64,000 bases of DNA, from contig NZ_JACHLC010000001.1 of assembly GCF_014207845.1 (NCBI RefSeq), forward strand, positions 1,674,001-1,738,000, given 5' to 3'. Below, piece after piece: positions 16,622 to 25,175 of this stretch (positions are counted from its first letter, which is position 1; every line of letters begins with the position of its first letter). The notes beneath the pieces are model-generated. The model worked only from the letters and a program-made list of their open reading frames with translations, searched no databases and was not told where the DNA came from. A program made the translations under genes and the position numbers. The DNA comes from Chryseobacterium shigense (GTDB lineage: Bacteria; Bacteroidota; Bacteroidia; Flavobacteriales; Weeksellaceae).

Positions 16622-18183
16622 TTTTTAACTAATTTTCCCAATGTCATACTTAGGATTGGAGGAACTGCATTTCCCACTTGTGTATATTGTGGAGTTTCAT
16701 ATTTGCGCATCTTTCCACCTGTTGTAACTTTAGATCTAAATTCAAACCAATCTGGAAAAGACTGGATACGCGCCATCTCTCTTACTGTTAGCACTCTTGG
16801 TGAATTAAAATCATAGTGACAAATATCATCAGGAATTGTGAGTTGAGCTGGTGCAGGTTGATTTCTATTAAGCGATCTTTGGCTATGTTTCTTCGTTTTT
16901 AGAAGAGTAATTAAATTAATAAGTTCACTAGAACTTCTTAATTTACGATCACTTATATTTTGCAATTCTTTATCAGGAATAATAAATTTATATTTTTTGA
17001 TTTGGTCAAATACTTCATTTATTATCAAAGTACTTTCTTTCTCCGTCAATAAACTATTTAATTCTTTTTTATAGTTGTGTGGCAATTCTTCTAAGATTTG
17101 ATAGAATCTAAACCTTGCTTGTGTAATAATATTATGCGTTCTCAATTCAAAGTTAAGTGCTTTATTCAAGATTTTTGTACTCTTAAACATATTATTTACA
17201 TTAGATATATAAATAGAATTACCTACTCCTTTTTTCGAAAGATCATCAATCGCACTAGCAACTGTTACAAAATTTTGTTTCATTGTTAACGGCTTCGGTA
17301 AAAGAATATCATTAAAAAATATGGAATCACTTTCAATATCATAGTAGTTAAGATCGGAAATCATTACATTATCGAGTGATTTTTTATTGTCTATTACTTT
17401 GTTGTAAAAAGATAAGGTATTCTCTATTATATCTTCACTTTGTTGATTTTTAATCTTTTTTTTCAATTTCAAAAAGATATCTTTTCTGTAAGCCATTAAA
17501 ATAAATCTTGGCCTATTTTGAGGAACACCAAAATACTTCGAATTAATCATCATACATATAGGAAAATACCCTTCTAATGCAAATGCTTTAGACACCTCTA
17601 GCCATGCAAAATATTTTTCACCATTTTCTAAAAATGGAGCTGTTATTCCTTTAACATTTTCTAATAAAACAACTTTTGGCTGTACAGATCCTGCAAATTT
17701 AGCAAAGGATAGTGGTAATAGATTTTTTGCATTATTTTTCTCTCTTTTACCAGCAAGGCTAAAGCTTTGACAAGGGGGGCCACCAGATACTAGATCAATA
17801 TCCATTTGTCTTAATTCTGCATATTTATTATTTTTGAGTAAAAAGCTATGCAACCTATCTATATCACCAACTAAAAGTTTACCATTTACATCAGTATCTT
17901 CGGTTAAATCAGAATATATTTTTTTACCATCAAAAGGATTTTCTCGCAATCTATCCTTCAAATTTTCCGAAGTATATTCACTCGCAATCCATAGCGTATT
18001 TTTAGGACTTAATTTTTCATTTGCTAATTGTAATAAGTTTTCATCAAAAAAATTATAAGCAAATGTTTCACTTGCCATTGGCGATATTTCATTTGCAAAG
18101 AGTAAGTTATATCCTGCTCTTTCGAGCCCTAAGTTCATTCCTCCACAACCTGCAAATAATTCTATATGCGTAAAATCCCTCAT
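16597..18183 (-). CDS. C5-cytosine DNA methyltransferase
   Basis: A 528-residue modification enzyme transferring a methyl group from AdoMet to cytosine C5. Motif I is LFAGCGGMNLGLERAGY (9-25). Motif IV is SGGPPCQSFSLAGKRE with catalytic Cys138. Motif VI is LLENVKGI (about 173-180), motif VIII PQNRPRFIL (about 221-229), and motifs IX/X are LTVREMARIQSFPDWF and YTQVGNAVPPILS. There is a long insertion between motifs I and IV (roughly 45-105), and the target-recognition region (about 235-450) is long, so the target site cannot be predicted. It is convergent with the endonuclease gene; the two are separated by 20 bp that lie inside a palindrome. Confidence 0.95.
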   Translation of the reverse strand: MRDFTHIELFAGCGGMNLGLERAGYNLLFANEISPMASETFAYNFFDENLLQLANEKLSPKNTLWIASEYTSENLKDRLRENPFDGKKIYSDLTEDTDVNGKLLVGDIDRLHSFLLKNNKYAELRQMDIDLVSGGPPCQSFSLAGKREKNNAKNLLPLSFAKFAGSVQPKVVLLENVKGITAPFLENGEKYFAWLEVSKAFALEGYFPICMMINSKYFGVPQNRPRFILMAYRKDIFLKLKKKIKNQQSEDIIENTLSFYNKVIDNKKSLDNVMISDLNYYDIESDSIFFNDILLPKPLTMKQNFVTVASAIDDLSKKGVGNSIYISNVNNMFKSTKILNKALNFELRTHNIITQARFRFYQILEELPHNYKKELNSLLTEKESTLIINEVFDQIKKYKFIIPDKELQNISDRKLRSSSELINLITLLKTKKHSQRSLNRNQPAPAQLTIPDDICHYDFNSPRVLTVREMARIQSFPDWFEFRSKVTTGGKMRKYETPQYTQVGNAVPPILSMTLGKLVKNLLNKIEE

Positions 18184-18417
18184 TAAATTTTAAAAAATTA
18201 ATTATTAAAGCAGACAAAAATACAAATAATGTCTCCTCCATAAAAATATCTTTTTTATAAAATCAAAATACTTTCGTTCTTCAAAACCTCTTTATTTCAG
18301 ATATTTTTTTTTAAAGATTTGTTTATTTATGAACTTAAACCAAGAAGACATTACAGCAGTGATTTCTAAAAAATCACCATCTTTCAAAACAAACTCCCAA
18401 ATATTCCGTTTAATTCT

Positions 18418-18425
18418 TAAATTTG
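18418..18425 (+). promoter_or_regulatory. Candidate -7 element TAAATTTG
   Basis: Matches TAnnTTTG and lies four bases before the ATG at 18430, so it would give a leaderless or very short-leader transcript. The -33 element is not evident. Confidence 0.25.
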
Positions 18426-18429
18426 GCTC

Positions 18430-18894
18430 ATGCGAAAGAATCTTTATTTCATTATTATATTATGTTCCCTTACCAGTTGCTATACGTATCAGGTAAAAAA
18501 GCCGGCAGATCCGGCTGCCGACAATAAGCAGGACTCTAAAAAGAATGCAGCTCAGGCTAATAATACGGCTGCATCAATGAAAAATGCAGCAGCTGAATCT
18601 TTGGGCCCACAGCAAGCGCCAGCCCCGGTTAATATTCAGGAGAAACTTGCCTCCGGTAAAAACGTTAAAATAGACGTTGACGGCAGAAGCTATAAAGTAA
18701 TAGTAGACAAGTGGGAAAGCGACAGCCTTGTGGTACACCCGGTTCACAATCCTAAAAAAATCCTGAAATTCCATAAAAACCAGATCAATGCTGAGAGAAT
18801 TGCGGAAAAACGTTTTTCGCAACCCATAGCGGATATTATTACGGTTGTCGCTTATGCTTCAATTGGTGTCGGAATTTATCTTCTTCTCCGCTAA
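18430..18894 (+). CDS. Hypothetical lipoprotein
   Basis: A 154-residue protein not recognised by family. The N-terminus is a lipoprotein signal with lipobox LTSC (Cys17). A low-complexity Ala/Asn/Lys linker spans about 25-70, then a small domain (KNVKIDVDGRSYKVIVDKWESDSLVVHP) suggests an SH3-like or beta-barrel fold. The C-terminus ends with a hydrophobic helix (DIITVVAYASIGVGIYLLL), which is unusual for a lipoprotein and could span or touch a membrane. It lies right of the restriction-modification unit and has more typical flavobacterial codon use. Confidence 0.7.
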   Translation: MRKNLYFIIILCSLTSCYTYQVKKPADPAADNKQDSKKNAAQANNTAASMKNAAAESLGPQQAPAPVNIQEKLASGKNVKIDVDGRSYKVIVDKWESDSLVVHPVHNPKKILKFHKNQINAERIAEKRFSQPIADIITVVAYASIGVGIYLLLR

Positions 18895-19356
18895 TTTTTT
18901 TAAAACTTTTCCGGTAATTGCAGCCTGAAAAAACATCCCGGAAATTCACAAAAAACCCCATACAGGATCTGTAGGCTCTTTCAAAGCGTCTCCGGGCATT
19001 TCCACAACCCTCCGGAAGGACTTATCAAACTGCCGGTACCCTTTAAGGAACGCCCGCCCCCCCCTTACCCAAGGGGGTAAAACCACTTACAAAACGGTGT
19101 CCGGAGGCTTATAAAACGGGCTTCAGGCCTTTATTGAAGACATACCGGCCCCTGTCAGATTCCCTGAAGAGGGTTATGATCTGGGTACGGACCTATCTGA
19201 TAAGATGATTAACCAAAAAAAACATTGAAAATCATTAACTGTTCCTGATCCATCAGCCATTTAATGACATCCACATTATTGCAACACAAAAAATCCCCGG
19301 AAACCGAGGATTGAACCAAAAACTATAAAACCTCACCTTAAACATGAGCGTTATTT
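18895..19356. other. GC-rich, apparently decayed intergenic sequence
   Basis: Between about 18920 and 19190 the sequence is visibly richer in G and C than anything nearby, with runs such as CGCCCGCCCCCCCTTACCC, and recurrent short phrases (CTTATCAAACTG, CTTACAAAACGG, CTTATAAAACGG). Several frames stay open for 20 to 60 codons but are broken, for example around the C-run. No intact gene is seen. It could be a degraded gene or foreign insertion. Confidence 0.45.
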
Positions 19357-19566
19357 TTAGTAGCAATTTTTGCAGTAACTTTTATCTACATACACTTTGT
19401 CACCTGAAGAATTGATATAATAACAGCCTCCTTTTTCGCCTACATGCAAAGTATGTCCGTTGTATGAGCAGTATTCTGAACCGCCTGAACCGTCCTCCGA
19501 ATTACCAGAGCCTTCACAGGAAAATACAGTAAGACCAACAATCAGTAGTAAAATTATTTTTTTCAT
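19357..19566 (-). CDS. Small lipoprotein with a YYxNxxGxKVYV motif
   Basis: A 69-residue lipoprotein. Its signal ends at VFSC (Cys17), followed by a Gly/Ser/Glu-rich linker and a compact Cys-rich end: CSYNGHTLHVGEKGGCYYIN, then SSGDKVYVDKSYCKNC. The GGCYYINSSGDKVYV stretch recalls the small 'PBCV-specific basic adaptor' motif found in many Bacteroidota proteins; that similarity is from memory and moderate. The function is unknown. It stands alone between two intergenic gaps. Confidence 0.65.
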   Translation of the reverse strand: MKKIILLLIVGLTVFSCEGSGNSEDGSGGSEYCSYNGHTLHVGEKGGCYYINSSGDKVYVDKSYCKNCY

Positions 19567-19751
19567 TATAGATAATATTTATTTCTGCAAAAATATATCA
19601 CGTCCTGAACTATAAAATACGGGTTTCCGTAGTAGTGCTTAATATCTGCCTTTTGAAGTTTCATGATTCAGGAGATTTTATTCTGAGCAGCAGCAAAACA
19701 GTATTATAACAAACAATTAGCAAAAAACTACTATTATCAGGGAGAGTTGCT

Positions 19752-19759
19752 TATATTTG
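19752..19759 (+). promoter_or_regulatory. Candidate -7 promoter element TATATTTG
   Basis: Matches TAnnTTTG, 40 bp upstream of the ATG at 19800. A clear -33 element is not seen. Confidence 0.35.
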
Positions 19760-19799
19760 AAAGTTAACGGATATTGAAAAGCACTATAACGCTTACCCT

Positions 19800-20471
19800 A
19801 TGAAAACAAAACTTAGCTATCTGTTTATTCTGTTATATACGCTTGTAAGCAGTCAGGAAAATTCAGTTATTAATGACCTGAAATTTTCTAATTATTCCGG
19901 CCATCCCAAAAAGATCACAGAGGTCATTACCTTTTTACCGGACAACATTTACAAAAGTATTTCTTATTTCGACAAAGAAGGTTTTCTCACGAAAATAGAA
20001 TATTATAATGCAGAAAGCGAGCCTTCTCATAAAAGATCGATCAATAAGGTGATTAACTACAATTCAAAGGACAAAGCCAAACGCTATTTCGAAGCCTTCA
20101 ATCCCGGAAATAAGAAAACAGAAACAACCGGCTATTTTGAAAAAATTTCTGATTCCCTGTACAAAAGAGTTTCAGAAAATCCTTTTCGCAGTATATCATT
20201 GACCAAGTTATTTTATTTCGACAAAAACAACCGTCTTATCAAAACAGAAGAAACCGGGAATTTTTTTGAAACGCCAGTTAACAGCACCATTTTTTATACC
20301 TATACCCCTAAAAAAGAAACGCTTCTTGAAGATGCCGTGAAGCAAAAAAAATCTAAGCTTATTTATCAAAATGTAAAGCTAGACCAGCATGAAAATCCCG
20401 TTTATGAAGAGCTGACAGATGACCATGGAGCCCTGCAGCAAAAAATAGAAAGAGAATTTGAATATTATTAA
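19800..20471 (+). CDS. Hypothetical secreted protein
   Basis: A 223-residue protein with a short signal peptide (MKTKLSYLFILLYTLVSSQ). The mature part has recurring phrases such as ISYFDKEGFLTKIEYYN, FYFDKNNRLIKTEET and QHENPVYEELTDDHG, which resemble the beta-strand repeats (YD/RHS-like) found in many Bacteroidota secreted proteins of unknown function. There is no lipobox. Its neighbour on the opposite strand, 90 bp away, is the 17-residue repeat protein. Confidence 0.7.
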   Translation: MKTKLSYLFILLYTLVSSQENSVINDLKFSNYSGHPKKITEVITFLPDNIYKSISYFDKEGFLTKIEYYNAESEPSHKRSINKVINYNSKDKAKRYFEAFNPGNKKTETTGYFEKISDSLYKRVSENPFRSISLTKLFYFDKNNRLIKTEETGNFFETPVNSTIFYTYTPKKETLLEDAVKQKKSKLIYQNVKLDQHENPVYEELTDDHGALQQKIEREFEYY

Positions 20472-20561
20472 TTGGGAAAGTCTCCTCATTTTTTGAGTAT
20501 CTGTTCCGGACAGGCCACAACAAAACAGGATCTGAAAAAACCTGCTTCACAATACAAACGA

Positions 20562-20972
20562 TCAGTCCAGTTTAAAAAAGAAATACACTACCGCCGCCCA
20601 CTCTTTTCTGATGCCTTTCGCATAGCCAATAGTACTACGGCTGCTGTTTTCTACAGTTCCATCGTCTTTGATGTAACCAATGGTGGAACGGCTGCTGTTT
20701 TCTATCGTACCATCCTTCTTAACGTAACCCACAGTAGAACGGCTTTTATTCTCTATAGTGCCATCACTTTTAATGTAACCGATGGTGGACCGGCTTTTAT
20801 CCTCAATCGTTCCGTCGGACCTGATGTACCCTACTGTGGAACGGCTGCTGTTCTCAATGGTTCCATCCGTTTTGATGTAGCCTGTTGTACTCCTGTTTCC
20901 CGATTCTATAGTCTGTGCATTTAAAATGGAGAGGTTCAGTAAAAGAAAACAGGTGAATAGAGTTTTTTTCAT
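20562..20972 (-). CDS. Secreted 17-residue-repeat protein (beta-flower-like)
   Basis: A 136-residue protein: signal peptide MKKTLFTCFLLLNLSILNAQ, then six near-perfect 17-residue repeats of the form TIENSSRSTVGYIRSDG (about residues 21-122), then a short aromatic tail KGIRKEWAAVVYFFFKLD. Repeats of this type are known in Bacteroidota proteins named '5-fold beta-flower'; that name is from memory. The most likely architecture is a small closed beta propeller or solenoid. I chose the ATG at 20972 over one 93 bp upstream because it starts the signal peptide. The function is unknown. Confidence 0.75.
   Translation of the reverse strand: MKKTLFTCFLLLNLSILNAQTIESGNRSTTGYIKTDGTIENSSRSTVGYIRSDGTIEDKSRSTIGYIKSDGTIENKSRSTVGYVKKDGTIENSSRSTIGYIKDDGTVENSSRSTIGYAKGIRKEWAAVVYFFFKLD
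20607..20912 (-). repeat. Six 51-bp tandem repeats within the coding sequence
   Basis: The DNA encoding the 17-residue units repeats at 51-bp intervals with synonymous and conservative changes. Copy number could change by recombination. Confidence 0.7.
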
Positions 20973-21131
20973 AATTTTTAGTTTTTTATGCTCCTGAAAA
21001 ATAGTTAATGTAAAGTAATAATTGGTAGAATAAGCTTTTAATTCAAATAAAATATTGAAAATCATAAACCTTGATAAGAATATCAGTGCAGTTTCCTTTA
21101 CATAAAACTTACATTACCCTCATACAGGCAT

Positions 21132-22634
21132 TTATTTCAAACTCCCATTTCCCTTTTCAACAAAATCATTCCACTGCTTATCCAGATACACAATGGCTTG
21201 CTTTTTCTGGTCCTTATTCAGAGAAGAATAATTAACAGAGTTAAAGACAAGCTTTTTAAGCGCTTTCACATCCAGCTCCCAATACATAAAAGCTACCCAG
21301 AAATCATAGCTGAGGCCTTCATAGCCGTACACAGACGGATCATCACTGTTAATGGAACACTGCACGCCGTTGCTCAGTAAAACCCTTGCAGGATGGTTCC
21401 TCAGATCACTTACATAGCCCAGGACCTGATTACTGATGGGGCTTACCTCTACCAGCTTGTTCTGCTTCTTAACCTCTTCCATGGTGGCCGGAAAATAGAT
21501 CAGGTTCAGGCCGTGCCCTATCCGCTGGTTATTCAGCAAGGAAATATCCACGATATTTTTATTGAAAACAGAATTGCTTTCGCCCGCATGAAGGAAAAGC
21601 GGCATTTCTACCCCGTATTTTTTAGAAAGCTCATTCAGCTTCATCCAGTCTTTCTGAAAGGAATAAATACTGTTTCCGGCAGCCTCATCCGCCACAAGAT
21701 CAAAACCTGAAATCATGTCCGGGAATTGTTTTTTGAGCTCAAAGGCCGTTTCAAGTTGCTTTTCAACACTTTCCGGGTCCAGAAATTTAAAGCTGGAATA
21801 AATCAGTTTCAAACTGAATTCCGGATTCGTTTGACGGATTTCCTTAAGAACGTCCTGCAGATCGGTAATTGAAGTTTTTAAAGGATATTTTCCATGCTGA
21901 AAATCGTAAAGCTCATCAAATATAAACCTGATCTCCAAATGCTGTACATGATCTTTAGCCAGATCCTGAAAACCCTTCAGATAATATTCTTTAAAGAAAG
22001 GGCGGTAAGGCAGCAGAAGATTGATGCGCTTGAAACGCTTCTCAAACTCAACCCAGTAATCCGTATAGGTACAGAGCTTATCCCGTTTTAAGGTAAGAAG
22101 ATCCTGCAGTTGTTTTTCAAATCCGGCATCTGAAGCCAGTTTCTTATCCAGGCTCACAAATCCTGCCGGAACATTTTCCTTTGCAAAAAAGGCCAGCTGC
22201 CCGTAAATATATTGGTCATTATCCTTCTGGTCGTAAACATAGCATTCCTTATATTTTATTGCCGTAGAAATCACCCATTTTACATCTGCCAAACCTCCGC
22301 TGTGGCTGTGCAGCAAACCTCCTTTCGGCATCGTCTGGATGATTTTAAATAACCTGCTGGTTTCAATGAGAGGTTTTAATTCATTAAAAGAACTGTTGAA
22401 CAGGGATATCTTTTGTGTTTCCGCTTCGGTAAGGATTTGTTTTCTAAGCTGGAATAATTTTTTATCCAGCGCCATTTCCGCATCGGATAATTGTGTATCT
22501 GCATCAAAGGCAAGAGCTTCGTTCTTCTGCTCGGATAGTTTCCATTCCTGAGCATAGGTGGATTGCCCGGCCATTTTATTCTGGCCCAACAAAGAAAATC
22601 CAAGAAGCAATATATAAGTAAAATATCTTTTCAT
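21132..22634 (-). CDS. Secreted adenosine deaminase (ADA2/ADGF-like)
   Basis: A 500-residue zinc hydrolase converting adenosine to inosine and ammonia. A signal peptide (MKRYFTYILLLGFSLLGQNK) predicts export. The zinc-binding pair is in MPKGGLLHSHSGGLADVK (His109, His111). Further motifs are SGFDLVADEAAGNS, LFLHAGES (catalytic Glu and zinc His region), RIGHGLNL, SPISNQVLGYV and CSINSDDPSVYG (Asp at the metal). An N-terminal helical extension of about 90 residues before the barrel resembles animal ADA2/ADGF enzymes more than cytosolic Add. A role in scavenging extracellular adenosine is inferred from export. Confidence 0.88.
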   Translation of the reverse strand: MKRYFTYILLLGFSLLGQNKMAGQSTYAQEWKLSEQKNEALAFDADTQLSDAEMALDKKLFQLRKQILTEAETQKISLFNSSFNELKPLIETSRLFKIIQTMPKGGLLHSHSGGLADVKWVISTAIKYKECYVYDQKDNDQYIYGQLAFFAKENVPAGFVSLDKKLASDAGFEKQLQDLLTLKRDKLCTYTDYWVEFEKRFKRINLLLPYRPFFKEYYLKGFQDLAKDHVQHLEIRFIFDELYDFQHGKYPLKTSITDLQDVLKEIRQTNPEFSLKLIYSSFKFLDPESVEKQLETAFELKKQFPDMISGFDLVADEAAGNSIYSFQKDWMKLNELSKKYGVEMPLFLHAGESNSVFNKNIVDISLLNNQRIGHGLNLIYFPATMEEVKKQNKLVEVSPISNQVLGYVSDLRNHPARVLLSNGVQCSINSDDPSVYGYEGLSYDFWVAFMYWELDVKALKKLVFNSVNYSSLNKDQKKQAIVYLDKQWNDFVEKGNGSLK

Positions 22635-23095
22635 ATTTAATATGGGAACTTGTTTTGCACAATAGATTATGCAGAAAGTTTTTAAAACATTTTTGATAAA
22701 TGTTACAAAGTTAATACATACCCCTTAATTCTGTCAAAATATATTGGAAATTAAAGCTATTATTTCTCTGTTTTAAATTTCTCCCGGTAAGGAGTTCCCT
22801 GATACAATTTTCAATCAAAAACATTTATGATTTGTAAATTAATAATTTATAATAGTGGAAATATCTGTTAAACTAATTGATCATTGCCCGAAACCGAACG
22901 CATGAATTTACAAGTGCCTAAAAATAAAGCTCTATAAAACAGCCTCAAATACAGCAACATACATAATATCAGCAGATCACCCATTATGGATATTAAAAAA
23001 AAGTATTACTTTTGCTTCAGCTAATAAGATTGTTTAAAAAACTTTTTATCAGTAATTGTAAGACACAAATTTATAAAACATTAAAATCCCTCCAC
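22635..23095. other. 461-bp intergenic region
   Basis: AT-rich and without a credible gene; the frame that opens at 23012 belongs to the untranslated leader of the next gene. Besides the promoter element at 23007-23014 I see no repeats or strong hairpins. Confidence 0.5.
23007..23014 (+). promoter_or_regulatory. Candidate -7 promoter element TACTTTTG
   Basis: Matches TAnnTTTG, about 80 bp upstream of the chosen start at 23096. It places transcription start after 23012 and so argues against the upstream ATG at that position. Confidence 0.45.
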
Positions 23096-23641
23096 ATGAG
23101 AAAAATAATTCTACTCATTACATGTATGTTCGGTATTTCAGTTTTCTCACAGATTAAGGTGCTGAAAAATGAAAGCTTGGTGGAAATCGGCAAGGATAAT
23201 TCCGTAGGTTTATATAAAAAAGAAAATAAATTCACCATCAACTATCAGGATCTTAATACCAGTAACCTGAATACCATCAGATCTTTTTCGTTCCAGAACG
23301 TAGACGGTGACGTTTCCGGGCTGTATAAACTGATTATGGACGGTTTTATTTCCGTTCCGGACGAAAACGTTATCCTGGAGCTTCCTAATGATATCATTGA
23401 GCTTCATTACGAGAAAAACTACGGGCAGCCAACCATGCAGTTCATCCAGTACATCAATAAAAACCGCAAGTACGTTGGAAAATCTCAGTTCCTGAACAGA
23501 AAACAGATAGAGAAGATATTTGGAAAAGCCAATGGCAAATCTGCCATGTATGAAAAACCGGGCAACAACGGTGCAAAACCTGTTTCAAACCAGGCTTCTA
23601 CTGCGGTACCGGCTTCAGGCAACAAAAAATCAAAGAAATAA
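23096..23641 (+). CDS. Hypothetical secreted protein
   Basis: A 181-residue protein I do not recognise. The signal peptide MRKIILLITCMFGISVFSQ fixes the start at 23096; an earlier ATG in frame at 23012 would add 28 residues overlapping the promoter element. The mature domain (about 20-150) looks like mixed alpha/beta with NENVILELPNDIIELHYEKN-like strands, and the tail is Ala/Asn/Lys-rich and disordered. It is followed by a terminator before the GldA-like ATPase gene, so it is probably monocistronic. Confidence 0.65.
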   Translation: MRKIILLITCMFGISVFSQIKVLKNESLVEIGKDNSVGLYKKENKFTINYQDLNTSNLNTIRSFSFQNVDGDVSGLYKLIMDGFISVPDENVILELPNDIIELHYEKNYGQPTMQFIQYINKNRKYVGKSQFLNRKQIEKIFGKANGKSAMYEKPGNNGAKPVSNQASTAVPASGNKKSKK

Positions 23642-23665
23642 TCATATTATTTTTCAATATTACTC

Positions 23666-23698
23666 AACTCATTCATCCGAATGAGTTTTTTTATTTTT
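23666..23698 (+). terminator. Intrinsic terminator
   Basis: AACTCATTC (23666-23674) pairs with GAATGAGTT (23679-23687) around a four-base loop, followed by a long T-rich tract. It ends the 23096 gene. Confidence 0.85.
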
Positions 23699-23705
23699 AT
23701 TTTTG
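23698..23705 (+). promoter_or_regulatory. Candidate -7 promoter element TATTTTTG
   Basis: Matches TAnnTTTG 19 bp upstream of the ATG at 23724. It overlaps the earlier ATG at 23703, which supports the later start for the ATPase. Confidence 0.45.
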
Positions 23706-23723
23706 CAGAAAGACATTACTATT

Positions 23724-24425
23724 ATGCCGCTTCAGATAATCAACTTGACTAAAAAATTCGGGGAACAGACTGCACTGGATAACATCAATATTTCTATTGA
23801 TAAAAATGAGATCATTGGTCTTCTGGGTCCTAACGGAGCCGGAAAATCCACACTGATGAAATCCATTGTCGGGGCGCTGAAAATTGATCAGGGCGAAATT
23901 ATCTTCAACGGAATGAATATTTCCGAAAACGAGACCGAAAGCAAGAAAAAAATAGGTTTTCTTCCTGAAAACAATCCGTTATATCTGGAAATGTACGTTA
24001 AAGAATATCTTCAGTTTGTGGCAAATATCCATAAAATTTCTTCAGCCAGAGTAGATGAAGTGATCGAATTGGTGGGAATTACTCCTGAAAAATCAAAGAA
24101 GATCGGCCAGCTATCTAAAGGATACAAACAAAGGGTCGGGCTTGCACAGGCCATTATTCATCAACCTGATCTGTTAATTCTGGATGAACCTACCAACGGC
24201 CTGGACCCCAATCAGATCATTGAGATCAGGAACGTAGTGAAAGAAATTGGCCAGCAGAAAACAGTACTTTTATCTACACACATTATGCAGGAAGTGGAAG
24301 CATTGTGTTCCCGTGTGATTCTTATTCATAAAGGTAATATTCTCCAGGACTGCCCTATCGAAGAGTTTAAAGGCAGATTCGACAGCCTGGAAGAAGCTTT
24401 TGCAAGCTATACGGCTGTTTCTTAA
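23724..24425 (+). CDS. ABC transporter ATP-binding protein, GldA-like
   Basis: A 233-residue ABC ATPase. Walker A is LGPNGAGKSTLM, the Q-loop region is GFLPENNPLYLEMYVKEYL, the signature is QLSKGYKQRVGLA, Walker B is LLILDEPTNGLDPNQ, and the H-loop STHIMQEVE. The NPLYLEMYVKEYLQF phrase and overall sequence resemble GldA, the ATPase of the flavobacterial gliding transporter GldAFG. However it is shorter than full GldA as I recall it, and no gldF or gldG permease is next to it. Treat the GldA name as tentative; an exporter ATPase is certain. The start at 23724 (MPLQIINLTKKFG) is preferred over 23703 because of the promoter. Confidence 0.8.
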   Translation: MPLQIINLTKKFGEQTALDNINISIDKNEIIGLLGPNGAGKSTLMKSIVGALKIDQGEIIFNGMNISENETESKKKIGFLPENNPLYLEMYVKEYLQFVANIHKISSARVDEVIELVGITPEKSKKIGQLSKGYKQRVGLAQAIIHQPDLLILDEPTNGLDPNQIIEIRNVVKEIGQQKTVLLSTHIMQEVEALCSRVILIHKGNILQDCPIEEFKGRFDSLEEAFASYTAVS

Positions 24426-24498
24426 TTCAAGCTAGCTCCGGATAACAGCATGGCTTCATATTTGATTGGGTTTAAGCCTAACCAATAACCTATAAATC

Positions 24499-24942
24499 AT
24501 GATCAAAAAGATTTTACTGGGAGCCTTTAGTGTGGCTTTATTTTCTTCAGTGCATGCAACCGGAAAACCTGCTTTAGTGAACATTATCACTGTTTCCAAT
24601 GATACACAGCCTTTCCAGAAGGTTCCTAAAACAGTTATCATTAAAACAAAAAAATTCAAAATCAGGATTGATAAACAGCCCAATGGGAAATACCTTTACC
24701 AGTCGTGGTCTGCCAATGCCAAAATCACATCAAAACCAAGTATGATTATCAGTGATGGTGAACTTATCCCGGACGGTTCCGGAGGAAATTACTATTTCAA
24801 CTTTGTGAATAAAGGGCATAATTACCAGGTATGGAGAAATTATCTTACCGATTCAGCGACCAAAGCTCCTTATACATTAACCGTGAATGATGAAAATAAT
24901 AATGAAATTGTACGTCAGGACGGAGTTGTAGTGAAGCAGTAA
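24499..24942 (+). CDS. Hypothetical secreted protein
   Basis: A 147-residue protein with a signal peptide (MIKKILLGAFSVALFSSVHA). The mature part is beta-rich (KFKIRIDKQPNGKYLYQSWS, GGNYYFNFVNKGHNYQVWRN, APYTLTVNDENNNEIVRQ), suggesting a small sandwich domain. I do not recognise a family. It stands alone, 73 bp after the ATPase gene and followed by a repeat-containing gap. Confidence 0.65.
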   Translation: MIKKILLGAFSVALFSSVHATGKPALVNIITVSNDTQPFQKVPKTVIIKTKKFKIRIDKQPNGKYLYQSWSANAKITSKPSMIISDGELIPDGSGGNYYFNFVNKGHNYQVWRNYLTDSATKAPYTLTVNDENNNEIVRQDGVVVKQ

Positions 24943-25030
24943 AATAAATCAGTATAAGGGTTTCAATTACACTCAAAAATAAAAACCTATAATCCTGCAT
25001 TTTATAAAATTCTTATATGTGGAATTTGTA

Positions 25031-25168
25031 TAATCTGTGGGATTTTTCTGTAACCTTTTCAAATGTTTTTTAACGCAAAGGTTATAATATTTTCCTGTTC
25101 TATTTAAGGGAGCTGAGAGAGAATCAGCAAGCTGATCTGATAAAGCGAGAAAAAATCAGCTGTTTATT
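25031..25168. repeat. Degenerate copy of the composite repeat seen at 14059-14270
   Basis: TAATCTGTGGGAT (25031-25043) corresponds to the CGCAGATT family in reverse, and T6-AACGCAAAGGT (25066-25082) corresponds to the terminal repeat at 14219-14236 in reverse. The order and relative orientation are the same as at 14.2 kb, but the right part has decayed. Confidence 0.5.
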
Positions 25169-25175
25169 GTGATTA

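Noticed and set aside
18329..18496. 55-codon plus-strand frame starting MNLNQED
   Set aside because: It overlaps the start of the lipoprotein gene at 18430 in another frame and shows no recognisable motif.
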